Part shown: one piece after another, positions 24,599-35,413 of the stretch
Position numbering within the stretch: the stretch's first letter is position 1
How the letters are laid out: the number at the start of each line of letters is the position of its first letter
Origin: Corbicula japonica
Lineage: Eukaryota; Mollusca; Bivalvia; Venerida; Cyrenidae
NCBI GenBank assembly: GCA_038501625.1
Contig: JAZAYU010000053.1
Location: 2,280,501 to 2,344,500 of the forward strand
DNA length: 64,000 nt
Reading direction: 5' to 3'
Program-made: the position numbers and the translations under genes
Notes under the pieces: model-generated
Seen by the model: the letters and a program-made list of their open reading frames with translations, nothing else
The model's database searches: none
Told to the model about the DNA's origin: nothing

Positions 24599-25010
24599 GG
24601 GTGGAATCGCGCACAACCGTTACCGCTGTTAAGCGAATAAAATGTTCCGGTGACGGTACTATCAACGTTTATTTTCATCAGGAAAGATAAGTGGTCAGCT
24701 TTGACCCTTTAAAATTAAAATTTCAGGAATTTCTTTAGAAAACGGGAATCGGGATTCGATGATATTAATATGACATAAGCTCAACGAAGTTTTGATGTAT
24801 TTTGTCTCATTTTATACCAGCATGCAGATAGATCCAACACGCATCGAATCACGTTCCCCGTTTTCCATAGAATTGCTTGAAAATATAATAAAGATGATTC
24901 AAAGCTGACAGCCTAACTTTACTGACCAAAATAAATTGACAGTACCGTTGTCGGAACTTTGCAGAACATTTATCTCGCTTCACCAGCGGTAATGGTTGTG
25001 CGGAATTCCC
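24599..25010. repeat. Foldback element upstream of caveolin
   Basis: GCACAACCGTTACCGCTG and CAGCGGTAATGGTTGTGC are inverted. Complementarity continues inward through ACGGTACTATCAA/TTGACAGTACCGT and GAAAACGGGAATCGGGATTC/GAATCACGTTCCCCGTTTTC. Confidence 0.7.
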
Positions 25011-25298
25011 TCCCGCGTCGAAGGTCTGTCCAGATTGTACTGGCATGTTTTCATCGCAATTCACGCCGACTAGTGAGATTTCTCTGCTGATGCGGGAGTC
25101 GTAGTCGTAGAAGTGGTAATACGATTCTAACAATAGTGTAGTATTACTAGTAATAGTATAAGCATCAACTAGTATCCGTAGCAGCAACAGGAAGATAAGT
25201 AGTATGGTACCAGAAATAACTGTGGTAATAGCAGCAGTAGCAGTTGTATCAGACGTAGTGGTGGTGGTGTCGGCGGCAGTGGTGACGGTAGTGATTCT

Positions 25299-25299
25299 G

Positions 25300-25360
<61 letters not shown>
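25299..25360. repeat. (CTA)n trinucleotide repeat
   Basis: About 20 uninterrupted CTA units, 500 bp upstream of the caveolin start codon. Confidence 0.95.
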
Positions 25361-25362
<2 letters not shown>

Positions 25363-25858
25363 GGTTGCGATTACCTCTACTTTTACTAATAATACTAATG
25401 CTGCTGCTTCTACTGATAACAACTACTAATAGAGATCAATAACAGTTTCGCTCGTGGTGGACAACTCTGCCGTGCATATCAAGACTCTGTAAATATGTGA
25501 TATTTTGTTATTTAAAAAAATATGTAACTGGCAAGATATGTGAGGAATATGTGGGTATCAGCACCTGTACATGAGACCCATACGTACCCATGCAATCCAT
25601 TTTTGTGAAAACAAAACTGAATTAAATATGAGAACTGATTAATAATATGTGTACCGTTGTGTATTGACCTTATTTATGAAGTTTAATCCTCTTTGTAGCT
25701 TAGTCTTATTGAAAATGAACTTGCCAAATCGGTAAACTCAAGCGACAAACGCAACACGCAATTATTTCTTAGGTAAAAATGTTACAATCATGTTAACGTC
25801 CTGACGAGGATATGTTTGAAGCTGACTTGGATTTTATCAGTTCATTACAAGGGGGACA

Positions 25859-26041
25859 ATGGTTGTCGTGAAACCAGCACGTTCAGTGAAAGTGGCACCG
25901 TCGCCCACCTGGAGTAATCGGCCCGGCAATATGAATGCCGGTGGTAGGGCATCAAGGACGCTTGTTGAAAATGTTCCGGCGCCGACTGGCGGCCTTAACA
26001 TGGAAAACCGAGATCCTAACATGATAAATTCTCACGTAACG
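25859..26041 (+). CDS. Caveolin, coding exon 1 (residues 1-61)
   Basis: The exon runs from ATG 25859 to a strong donor, ACG|GTAAGA, after exactly 61 codons. The encoded N-terminal region (MVVVKPARS through MINSHVT) is polar, proline- and asparagine-rich, and would be cytosolic. An in-frame TGA at 25823-25825 bounds the start upstream. A short upstream frame begins at ATG 25812 and overlaps the start codon (see findings). The exon alone is not diagnostic. It is assigned because it joins in phase 0 to the caveolin domain in the next exon, at the point where known caveolins have residues just before the FEDVIAEP signature. Confidence 0.8.
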
Positions 26042-26222
26042 GTAAGAAGTCGACGTGTGTCTTTTATAAAATCCCATCAATTTGTTGTTATACAAATACA
26101 ACTTGGTAAATCATAAGCACTTGTGAAAATTTCCCTTTTTGTCATGTTGTTTTTCTAAGCAGTGTTGGCTAAGCTTGAGTGTAATTAACCCCGGTTCTCC
26201 CTGCATTCAATTTTCCTTCCAG

Positions 26223-26696
26223 GTGTGTTTCGAGGACGTTATTGGAGAGCCGGATGGGGTGAAATCCATGGATTGTTGCTGGATCAAGCTACATCACTGT
26301 TACATATGCTGCCTGGACGTTCTCTACAAGTGCGGCTCCCTCCTCTGTGCGTTTCCCCTGTCCGTCCTCTACGGGTGTCAGTTCTTCCTCGTCGCCTTCT
26401 CACAAGTTTGGTTTCTGACTCCGTTAACGGTTTTATGTGAAATTTCTTGCAAGTCCGTCGCTAAATTCTTCAGGCAGTGTTTGTTGTGCGTCGTCGGTGC
26501 TTGTTGTGAAAACTGCGGGCAAGTGTTCTGGGCTTTTGGGAGTAATGAACTTAACAAAAATCAGTCGTATGCTGGTATGAATGTCAAAGGAGGGAATGAG
26601 AAGGTGAAGTTCAATAATAAAGTGAAGTTCCGGACCATACCGGCGAGAAATACTGACGGAAAAACAACACGGCCGGAAAAAGTACCACTGTGGTAA
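26223..26696 (+). CDS. Caveolin, coding exon 2 with the caveolin signature (residues 62-218)
   Basis: After an acceptor with a good pyrimidine tract (TTTTCCTTCCAG|GTG) the exon reads VCFEDVIGEPDG. This is the caveolin signature (FEDVIAEP in vertebrates) at residues 64-71. The scaffolding region follows, then a long hydrophobic intramembrane segment (roughly residues 95-130) and a third hydrophobic stretch with FRQCLLCVVGACC. Caveolins oligomerise in the inner leaflet, bind cholesterol and form caveolae; C-terminal cysteines are palmitoylated. About 16 cysteines lie in the roughly 105-residue domain, far more than the three palmitoylated in mammalian caveolin-1. The tail after the conserved WAF is some 50 residues long, basic and polar. 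At 218 residues the protein is longer than the 150-180 usual for vertebrates. The stop is TAA at 26694. Confidence 0.9.
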   Translation: MCFEDVIGEPDGVKSMDCCWIKLHHCYICCLDVLYKCGSLLCAFPLSVLYGCQFFLVAFSQVWFLTPLTVLCEISCKSVAKFFRQCLLCVVGACCENCGQVFWAFGSNELNKNQSYAGMNVKGGNEKVKFNNKVKFRTIPARNTDGKTTRPEKVPLW

Positions 26697-26756
26697 ACAT
26701 TATAAACGGTATTGGGTGCTTTCTTTCATGTCACCGCTTCATAACATGAACTCTTC

Positions 26757-26762
26757 AATAAA
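26757..26762 (+). terminator. Likely caveolin polyadenylation signal
   Basis: AATAAA lies 61 bases after the stop codon, followed by T-rich sequence. Another AATAAA at about 26905 is an alternative. Confidence 0.6.
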
Positions 26763-27185
26763 ATAATGTTATCTATAAACGATAACTCAGTTAAACCTGT
26801 GTTTGACATGGCATACAGCTCTAACTCGTACTCTGAAAAAAAGTTTATTAATCGGTTATTGTTTACATTATGATACTATTTTCAAGCTACAACCTTGTGT
26901 TTACGGAATAAATTTTTCGACTAACTAAGGATTGAAATGTGGGCGTATGTTTTAACATCGTGTAAGTTGCTGTCCAAGTTTTCTTGCAATACTTTATTTA
27001 CTGTTCAAGTTATTAGTCCTATGTTTTGAAGAAAGTGTTAATCAGAATTTATCTTTTTTTTCATTATTTTCATAGATTTTAGATGCCAGGGTTTGATAAC
27101 TCAAATTTTCTTGGCTGTTGCAAAAATCTCACTGAAGTCAGATCTAAGTAGCGTAGCGGTTTTCGTGAGTCGATTTTACCTTAAT

Positions 27186-27716
27186 AGATGGGAAAGGAAC
27201 ACTGGAAGCAACCGAACACGACAAATATCAAACGGTTTAATAAAGTCTGTTCATGTGCAGTGATGGAAATGCAAATTACTGTCCGCGCCTCCTAGCCCCG
27301 GGATGAGGGCAACTCAAAATTTCACAAATATAAAGATCGTGCTCAACGGCCATCAAAGGGCATAACTGAGAACACCGAATGAATATGCGGGGCTACGTTT
27401 TAAGGCCGACACACTGCACACAAACAACGTTACTTTGATTATTAAATAGATGGAGAAACGAATTTTGGTAGCCACCGAACACGACAAATATCAAAATGTT
27501 ACAGGCTTGGTTAGATCGAGCCTTTTCATGAGCAGTAATGGATATGAATATTACTGTTCACACCGCCTAGCCCCTGGTTGTGCGCAACACAGTATTTTCA
27601 TGAATATAAAGATGCTCAACTGTCTTCAAAGTGCGTTACTGGTAACAACACTGATTGTCTGTACGGGGCGACGTTTTACGGCAGTCACATGGCACAAACA
27701 ACGCTACTGGTGATCA
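27186..27716. repeat. Diverged tandem duplication of about 262 bp
   Basis: Both halves contain ACCGAACACGACAAATATCA, CCTAGCCCC, AATATAAAGAT-GCTCAAC and CACACAAACAACG-like words in the same order (half 1 27186-27445, half 2 27449-27716). Short frames in it are not convincing genes. Confidence 0.75.
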
Positions 27717-29577
27717 GATTGCTGAAGAATCCGGAGCAACGTAATTGTTAATTCCTTAGTCTTTTTGTAAAGTCAGGAACTCCAAAATGTTTAGGAGCAA
27801 TTGTATGAAGCCTTATGAAGGGTTAAAATATGACATATAAGTTTCAAGTATAAGTGCTTTGAAAAAGACATTTCTTCAAATGAGGACAATCAGGAGTTAT
27901 CATTCTTGTTCCTCAATCAACTATGGTATTTTTTTCAAGTTCCAAAGTAATAGTGCAAATGCTGTTTATAAAATTTCAGGTTTAAGTCTTTTGCAAGAGG
28001 CGAAATGTTGACCATCGTTGAGTTATGGTTCTTGCTGCCATCAACGCTGATACCCTCATCAAGTTTCATAGCAACAATACATATATACTTTCTTGTTTTA
28101 AAACTGTTTGAAGAAAAGGCTCTATTTTGAACTGTAAATGTGCATAATAAATAACTGTGAATTAATTAAGCTGATGTCTTGTGTACAACCTGGTTCTGCA
28201 GGCTTGGAGCTACCGTAGAGAACATACAGAACACTTTAAAATAGATCATTGCTATTTTGGATATTTTGCTGGTGATGTTTTAACTCTGCCATCAACATTT
28301 TTTGTTGTTCTCACTTACGTAAATAAATGGTATTTTTAATCTCAGATAAACCTGTTTCAAACTTGACATAAATTCACCCAAATATACATCCTGTCCAAGT
28401 TTGATTTTAAATGGATGACTAAACGTGATCACTATTATGCCTCTGATTTGACAAATGGCCTAGTTTTAGATCCAAGATGACAAACATTTTGACCAAGTCT
28501 GATTATCACTTGATGAAAATTGTAGCCTCCAGCATGGTGGCAAGGATTTCGTTTGATCTGACCTCTGATGAATGAATATTTAATTTTGCTATTAAATCAC
28601 TGAAAGTAATTTGATAAATGGACAAAAAATGTGGATTGTGGCCAAAAGGTTTTCTTTGGTGTTGACCGAGTGATCAAGTTTTTGATCCATGATCTCCAAT
28701 TTTAGAACTTGCTAATAATTCTAGACAATCTTGATAATATTAAGATGAAAAATGTGGTCTGTAGTGAAGTTAAAATGCAAGTTTGAACATCACAGACAAA
28801 CAGACACATACATGTACATCACAATGGTTCACCTGGAGTCATCATCTCCGCACACTATTGTGTTTAATGCACACTATTGTGTTTAATGCGTGTGGAATAG
28901 GATATAGGGGCAGATGGCATGGATTTGGTACCTAGCCAGCCTTCTTGTATTCTTTATCAAAAGAAGACAACCAAATTTCTGTAAGGTGTAAAACTAGAAA
29001 TACTAGTCGATCTGGATGACCTGACCTCACTGTACATACAAAGCTATATTCCTTCATCCTAACATTAGGAACATATTCCTTATGTGAATATGTGTTTTTA
29101 ACTTGTTTAATTACATCCTATTATTCTTTTTAGGCAGCAAAATAAGACATGACATCAGCATGGCAGTGCCAGTAAGTGCTGTGGTTTTTCGAGGCAGAAA
29201 TCATCAAACAACAGCAAGTCATCCAGTTACTGTATTATGATTCAAATACTTTCATAACACTATTTCCAGTGTACTGTGGCACATAACAAACAAAAGCAAG
29301 AATGGTTATTTACATTTATTTGAACACATTAAAAGTTTTCTTCACCAAAATAGAAACAACTGTTTTCAAAAATGAACATAGATATTCTGCAAGAAACATA
29401 GACATTGACTACAATTACTTAGCAAGTGAAATAGGTGTAATGTTTGTTATTCTAAGAAAACTTGTTAATTTAAATCAGGCAGAAAAATCCAGCTATACTA
29501 ACAAACAAGTGAAACACAACTTGAAGCAATAAATAACGATAAGTTTATTCTGTAAAGACATTTAGACGTAAGACATT

Positions 29578-29812
29578 TTAACCCTTTACTCTATATATAC
29601 ATCTTTATGGTGTAGATACGACAAAGAGATCCAGATCAGCCAGCACATCTGTGCCATCTGATCAGGATCTGCACTGTTTGCTTCATGTTTATAAGTTTAT
29701 TTCTGACCAAAATACAAACAGTGCAGATCCTGATCAGATGGCACGGATGTACTAGCTGATCTGGATTTACACTGTTTGCAATAAATAGCGTATCTATGGA
29801 GTAAAGAGTTAA
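29578..29812. repeat. MITE-A copy
   Basis: TTAACCCTTTACTCTATATA to TATGGAGTAAAGAGTTAA; both hairpin cores are clear. Confidence 0.85.
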
Positions 29813-30347
29813 AGAGCTACATTTAAAGGTGGATAATCAGAATTATATCAAACAATTTTCTGGGAGAAAGTCTTAATAATTCGATTCTTGAGATTTTGTT
29901 TTGTCTTAATTGTTTTACATTACTTGTTGCATAAATTGAAGAAATGCTACCAAAAACAAAGTTTATGTAATTATTATATAATATTGATAGTTCAAAAATG
30001 CAGACTCTGTCTTACTTCTGTAACTCGCTGTTAATATAACTGTGGAAACTCCAACACGAGGCAGACATTTTTTCTCTCTAATATTTATATAAGACAATCC
30101 CATTGCACAACCAAATTAGGAAACTTCATCAAAACGTTGTTCCAAATTTAAAGATATGTAGTTGACTTTACTGCATGCAGTGATACACAGCTGACAAACA
30201 AGAGACAATATTTGTAACAGATTTTGATTGATGCATGTATAACAATGTACACATTATGATTATTCACCTTTAAAATTCTAACTAAATTGTGCAAACAAAT
30301 CAAAGAGATAGTGGCTTTAGCTTTATTTATGGATCACTTAGACTGAA

Positions 30348-30595
30348 TAACATTTTACTCCATATATAAGCTTTTCACTGCCTGAGCAAACAGTTAAGAT
30401 CCAGATCAGCCGGCACATCTGTGCCGCTGATCAAGATCTAAACTGTTCACTTTTTGATTCTTTTTTTTTTATTTTTGACCAGGAGGTGGACATTGTAGAT
30501 CCAGATGAGATGGTGCAGACGTGCTTGCTGATCTGGATCTAAACTGGTCACCCAAATGAAAAGGCATAAATACAATGTATGAAGAAAAGTGTTAA
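30348..30595. repeat. MITE-A copy
   Basis: TAACATTTTACTCCATATA to GAAGAAAAGTGTTAA with paired GATCCAGATCAGCC and GATCTAAACTG cores. Confidence 0.75.
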
Positions 30596-31066
30596 ACAGG
30601 ATTCTGATATAATCTGTTTCATTTAGATGCATTGGGGGTGGGAGGGGGGAGGGTAAACAAAGTTTTATTTTCAGCCATAATCATACTTGTTCACTAATTC
30701 ACATTTTATGATATAATAAGGAGAAGTACAATTATTCTGAAATCTTTTTTATGAGAATGCCAGTTACAAATGGCTGGTGTAGCCTAAAACGTGGAATTGC
30801 TTAGTTTTTCACAAAGACAGGTCAGTGCCACTTAGTCATGTCAACAATTCAGAAAGTAACAATCTACCAGGGGAGATAAATGTGACTGATACTGTACCTA
30901 ATGTATCTAGAACAAAAAAGTACTCGCCAACAAAACAAAACAAAAATAAACTTCGGAATCGTCTAACAATTATAACTATAAATCAAATTCAGAATAAGAA
31001 GTAGGTAAAGCAACAAGAACAGTAAAGCTCGCTTACTACAGACTTTTTGTTAAAATGATTTTCAAC

Positions 31067-31216
31067 AGGCCTGAAGGTTATAAAACTGAGATTTGAAACC
31101 AGTCTGAAATCTCAAGCATCTGATTGACTGAAATGGCAAATGGTTATTATTTAAGCCAATCAGATGCTTGAGATTTGTGACTGGATTCCATTCACAGTTT
31201 TATAACCGTGAGTCCA
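31067..31216. repeat. MITE-B palindrome
   Basis: GGTTATAAAACTGAGATT mirrors CACAGTTTTATAACC; AATCTCAAGCATCTGATTG mirrors CAATCAGATGCTTGAGATT. Confidence 0.75.
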
Positions 31217-31305
31217 GACATTATGAATACCTAAAAAGTACTGTCAGAATTAAAATCAAATCTTCCATTTAGAACCTTAATACACCCTTTACTCCATATA
31301 ATGAG

Positions 31306-31675
31306 TTTTATTATATACCCATGAATGATTTTAGCATAGTGCATCGTTAATCCACAAAATTGATACAACTCGTCAGATTAGAAATTCCGTATCGAACAAT
31401 GTCCAGCTTCCGTGTTTTATGTGACGTCATATACTATGTCACACTAGGTTGTCGTAATTTTCCGGCACATAACGAACTCCAAAAAGGAAATTTCCATCGC
31501 AGTTTTACAAAAGTTAAGGTATTTTTACGCCATTCCTAAATTTTCTATGCCATTCCTAAATTTACTAATGCGATACTATTTTTATTTCTGCTATTATGTA
31601 AATCAAGTTTTAGACTAAAATTTTGTTGTTTAGTTTATTTAAATTTGTTTTGAGCGAGAAGGGTATATAATAAAA
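31306..31675. mobile_element. Element with perfect 15-bp inverted ends
   Basis: TTTTATTATATACCC at 31306-31320 and GGGTATATAATAAAA at 31661-31675. It interrupts what looks like a MITE-A (ACCCTTTACTCCATATAATG before it). Confidence 0.6.
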
Positions 31676-31680
31676 GGAAG

Positions 31681-31825
31681 ATTATGACAGTATGCAATCT
31701 GTAGGTTCGTATTATTTCTCGTTGCGTATGTAAACCACATCACGCTCGACCTTTGGTTTCGCGGGATATTTTTAACATACATAAACTCGAAAAATACGAA
31801 CCTACAGAATGCATACTGTTATAAT
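31681..31825. repeat. Hairpin element
   Basis: Arms 31687-31713 and 31793-31819 are complementary at 26 of 27 positions (ACAGTATGCAATCTGTAGG against CCTACAGAATGCATACTGT). Confidence 0.75.
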
Positions 31826-31941
31826 ATTCCATATTTATCACATGTGCGAACAGTGTAAATCCAGATCAAGTGGCACAGATGTGCTAGCATATCTGGATGT
31901 ACACGTTCCTCACATGAGATAACAACCATATCCCATGGGGC
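31826..31941. repeat. MITE-A fragment
   Basis: ATTCCATATTTATCACATG, GCGAACAGTGTAAATCCAG and TCTGGATGTACACG, cut off on the left by the hairpin element. Confidence 0.5.
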
Positions 31942-32460
31942 AACAATATAACAGTGTTTATCATCTAGACTCCACTATTTCAGAAGTTTCAGACATTCAA
32001 TAACCTGTAAAAACCTGCTATTTTCAGTTAAATGGGAGTATTGTAAAAAGACATCTTAGTCCTAATGCAGCATGATTTTAATTAAAAAACAAAAGATGGG
32101 CAACAATACCCCATGATTTAAACTTACACGATCATCGATGACTGTCTTTTTGGCACCTTGCCTTCAGCAAGTTAATAACTATACATAAACTAAACTCTCA
32201 TTATAAAACCACATGTTAGCCATGCTGCATTTTTGACTGTCCAAATTGTCAGTCACACAGTTTAAAATAAGATTTCTGGAATCCCACTCTAGAAATCTTC
32301 AGAATGATTATTAAACCTCCAAGTTAATCTATAATACTTGTAATGAAGAGAGTTGTTTTTACATTGTCTAAATAACAGTGAATAATCATTTCAATGATTA
32401 GTTTGGTATAATAAATTACTATCACAGCCCAGTTTGGGTAACAGTGGATATTTTTAAAAC

Positions 32461-32815
32461 TAACCCATAGATCCATGGGATATGGCTTATATCCATGGAC
32501 GAACAGTGGACATCTAGAACTGGAGGTTATAAAGCTGAGATTGGAAACCAGTCTCAAATCTCAAGCATCTGATTGGCTGAAATGGCGACTGGTCGCCATT
32601 TCAGCCAATCAGATGCTTGAGATTTGAGATTGGTTTCCATGCTAAGTTTTATAACCTTAGGCATAGATCAACTGGCACATGCATGTCTCTGATCAGGATA
32701 TAAACAGTTTAGCTTTTTGATTCATTAGCTTATTACTGACCAAGAAGTGAACAGTGTAGATCCTGATCAGAAGGCACGGATGTGATAAAACCCATGTATA
32801 TGGAGTAAAGGGTAA
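32461..32815. repeat. MITE-A copy interrupted by MITE-B
   Basis: TAACCCATAGATCCATGGG at the left and TATGGAGTAAAGGGTA at the right. The left hairpin core is broken by the MITE-B at 32520-32664. Confidence 0.7.
32520..32664. repeat. MITE-B palindrome nested in MITE-A
   Basis: GGTTATAAAGCTGAG to AAGTTTTATAACC; the centre GCGACTGGTCGCC is self-complementary. It interrupts MITE-A 32461-32815. Confidence 0.8.
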
Positions 32816-32986
32816 ATGTTGATCACAACTTTTGCCTTGGCCAACGTCACTTTTCTCAGGTTAACAATATCCACTGTTTCCCTCACCGGGCTCTGATATT
32901 TATGTACAGTTTATAGCAGAGTGAGATAGACAGAGGAGAGAGAGATCTGGAATGAAGGAAGGATGGGAGACACAGAGAGATGGGAA

Positions 32987-32992
<6 letters not shown>

Positions 32993-33039
<47 letters not shown>
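32993..33039. repeat. (GA)n dinucleotide repeat
   Basis: About 23 uninterrupted GA units, preceded by GA-rich sequence from 32925. Confidence 0.95.
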
Positions 33040-33040
<1 letters not shown>

Positions 33041-33597
33041 ATATGTTTGTAAAACATTAAACAATTACTTAACATAGCACACTTGATCCAGAAAAATAGA
33101 AATCTAAACAACTAACACAGCAGCATGTTGTCTGTCAGACAATTCTTGAGAATTTCAGCATGATTATAGGAAAAGAAACTCTTGTGAAAAGCACATTGAT
33201 AAAAACTGCTTCCTTAACCATGACTGTATTAAGCAAAAAGCTCTAGTTGTGCTAAACAAGATCTCATACATCACAAATGGATGTAACTTCTTTGATCCAT
33301 GATCAACCATTATTTTGCAATATAATAGTTTGTTCTTTGCTCATGATAAAGAAACATACAGTGAACAAGCTAATGCTTTAGTGTTTTCACTTTGAATGTT
33401 TTCTTGTATCAGGTCACATGACCTTCAGCTCTTCCAATAACCTTGACCTCTTCTTCAAACGACATTGACGATCATCTTCACCTCTGACCTAGGACCAGCC
33501 TAGAGCGCAAGTGTTAGCAGGAAACACTTCTCCACAGCAACGGAGACCATCTTTGATATTTCCGACTTCAACCTTCACTTTTCCTCATATCCTGCCA

Positions 33598-33603
33598 TTT
33601 ATT
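33598..33603 (-). terminator. Likely polyadenylation signal of the ANKRD11/12-like gene
   Basis: AATAAA on the minus strand, 43 bases after the stop codon. Confidence 0.5.
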
Positions 33604-33645
33604 GATACCCTGTAGTTTCGAGTTGCTCCTCCCACTTGTTGTATA

Positions 33646-33825
33646 CTAAGTAGGGAGCAGGTCAAAGTTATCATGCACATGTACGAGGGGGACATGAAGC
33701 TCATCTATGTCTGGTGTAATGTTTTTATCACAGAGGCTGAGCTCCTTCAGTCTCCACTCCCACTCGAGCCGCTGGTATGCATACAGAGAGTCAGCTTCCT
33801 GCTTCTGGCGTAATATCAGTAACTC
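33646..33825 (-). CDS. ANKRD11/12-like terminal exon with stop
   Basis: ELLILRQKQEADSLYAYQRL and EWEWRLKEL continue the helical C-terminal domain; the protein ends VPLVHVHDNFDLLPT with TAG at 33648-33646. Vertebrate family members end with a near-identical VPxVxVxDxFxLxP motif, so this is the true C terminus. The acceptor is GTTTTCAG|GAG, phase 0. Confidence 0.92.
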   Translation of the reverse strand, partial: ELLILRQKQEADSLYAYQRLEWEWRLKELSLCDKNITPDIDELHVPLVHVHDNFDLLPT

Positions 33826-33869
33826 CTGAAAACACAATTTCATCTGTTATGTCTATGTATCTGACTATT

Positions 33870-34102
33870 TTAACCCTTTCCTCCATAGACACACCTTTAC
33901 TGCGTGGGTGAACAGTGTAGATCCAGATCAGCTGGCACACCCTTGCCATCTGATCAGGATCTAAACTGTTCACTTTTTGATTCATTAGGTTATTACTCAC
34001 CAAAATGCAACCAGTGCAGATCCTGATCAGATGGCACGGCTGAGCTGGATCTACACTGGTCGCACATGCGTAAAAATGTGTATTTATGGAGGAAAGGGTT
34101 AA
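33870..34102. repeat. MITE-A copy
   Basis: TTAACCCTTTCCTCCATAGA to TATGGAGGAAAGGGTTAA, 44 bp upstream of the last ANKRD exon on the gene strand. Confidence 0.85.
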
Positions 34103-34360
34103 AGATGACTGAATTCAACTGTGTGATATGAACCTGTATCAAACTCAAACATCGTTATCAACTCTATGGGATTATTAAATGGATGTAATCGCCAGTCAGC
34201 CAAACATATACTGTGAAATTATTATTATTCATGGAAGATTCATTTTAGGGATTTTGTGGTTGAGAATATCCATGAATTTAAATGCCCACAAAAATATGTG
34301 ACCCACCATTTAAAAAAAACAAAACAAGCCTGTGAAACTTCCTGCAGGTTACAGACTAAT

Positions 34361-34500
34361 TTTACCCTTTACTCCATGGAATGGATGTAATCCCATAAGC
34401 GAACTGGGTAGATCCAGATCAGCTGGCACATACATGCCATCTGATCTGTATCTAGACTTTTCACTTTAGATTCATTAGGTTCTTTCTGAGCAAAGTGTTT
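34361..34500. repeat. MITE-A left half
   Basis: TTTACCCTTTACTCCATGG and the first hairpin only; the sequence diverges after TTAGGTTCTTTCTGAGCA. Confidence 0.6.
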
Positions 34501-35413
34501 GTATTGTTCACTATGTACAGTATATGTGAACTGGATAAACACAGCTGCATCCACTATTTGGACCTGGGTGAGCATTAGTAACCAATATTACAACCATGGT
34601 GGGGCATATAGACCTGATATCATTTTATGGGTTGTCTGCATTATTTTGTATTAATTTTCCATTTCATTTTTTACCACAAAATGAAATCCACCAATTCCTG
34701 TCCCTACCAATTTTTTTTTTCGAACAAACCACAAAATTTAATGCTGACAAAAATAAATAAAGAACTATGATATTTAACTGAGGAAGGTAAATAATAAAGA
34801 GAACATGTGTAATACAAAACACTGTATTATATCTTTCAAATGGTAAAATATTATGTTTACATCAATCTGGAGGCCCCACCTCAAATCTGACATGATCTAT
34901 TGCTGTTATCTTGAGGTTGTGCCTCTAATATCACACAATCTCTAACCATTTAAAAAAATACTATAACTTTTTTAACTTTTTATATTCCCAACATATTTTG
35001 CAATTTTGTCACGCACATTTCACATGAAGCTGATCATGAATGTAATGCTTCAATACAAAAAATGGAAACTGTAATAGTAGTTCACCTGACAATATTTCAC
35101 CGATGCCGCAGCTAGAAGCATATCAGTAAAGTAATTGAATATTAGCCGAAGCTAGACTAGATTGGATAGTGAAAGCACCCAGGTAATGTACGAAGAAAAC
35201 AATTATCCAAGTGCAATAATCCAAGTATCATATTTTGAGTATCCTGCTAAAACACCATGAAAGTTCGTAATGGATAATCACTTACTGGAAGTTTTTGGAG
35301 ACATTTTACAATTGCCAACAGCCCAAATATCTGATACTAAAACAAAATTAAAAGGAAACTTGTAACCCTTTTAACACAAAAGTACATAAATGTTGGAGGC
35401 ACAATACTTGTAC

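Larger units (their letters stand above)
15903..25858. other. Intergenic region between the divergent Rab-like and caveolin genes
   Basis: About 10 kb that should hold both promoters. Recognisable content: a 31-bp tandem array in two blocks (17205-18258), a TA-flanked transposon (18751-20597), a decayed MITE-A (20790-20990), a foldback (24599-25010) and a (CTA)n repeat (25299-25360). In 15903-17200 and 21000-24590 I see no gene or clear element, only AT-rich sequence and unremarkable short frames. Confidence 0.6.
25859..26696 (+). other. Gene span: caveolin, two coding exons, 181-bp intron
   Basis: Both exons are phase 0 at their join and the intron (26042-26222) has GTAAGA and CAG borders. 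The gene is divergent from the Rab-like gene and convergent with the ANKRD gene. A trinucleotide repeat and an inverted-repeat element lie within 1.3 kb upstream of the start codon, so the promoter region is crowded with repeats. No clear TATA element was picked out. Confidence 0.88.
26763..33597. other. Intergenic region between the convergent caveolin and ANKRD genes
   Basis: Contains a tandem duplication (27186-27716), three MITE-A copies or fragments, two MITE-B copies, an inverted-repeat element and hairpin (31306-31825) and a (GA)n tract. Nothing recognised in 27720-29570 apart from a 20-bp duplication near 28857. Confidence 0.6.

Noticed and set aside
24849..25187. 112-residue minus-strand frame upstream of caveolin
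   Set aside because: It overlaps one arm of a foldback element and has no recognisable domain.
25204..25389. Frame with a poly-Leu tract
   Set aside because: It arises from the (CTA)n repeat; the hydrophobic run is not evidence of a membrane protein.
26225..26440. Second plus-strand frame in caveolin exon 2
   Set aside because: Out-of-frame shadow of the caveolin coding sequence.
27450..27713. 87-residue plus-strand frame behind caveolin
   Set aside because: It lies in one half of a diverged tandem duplication and the frame is not kept in the other half.
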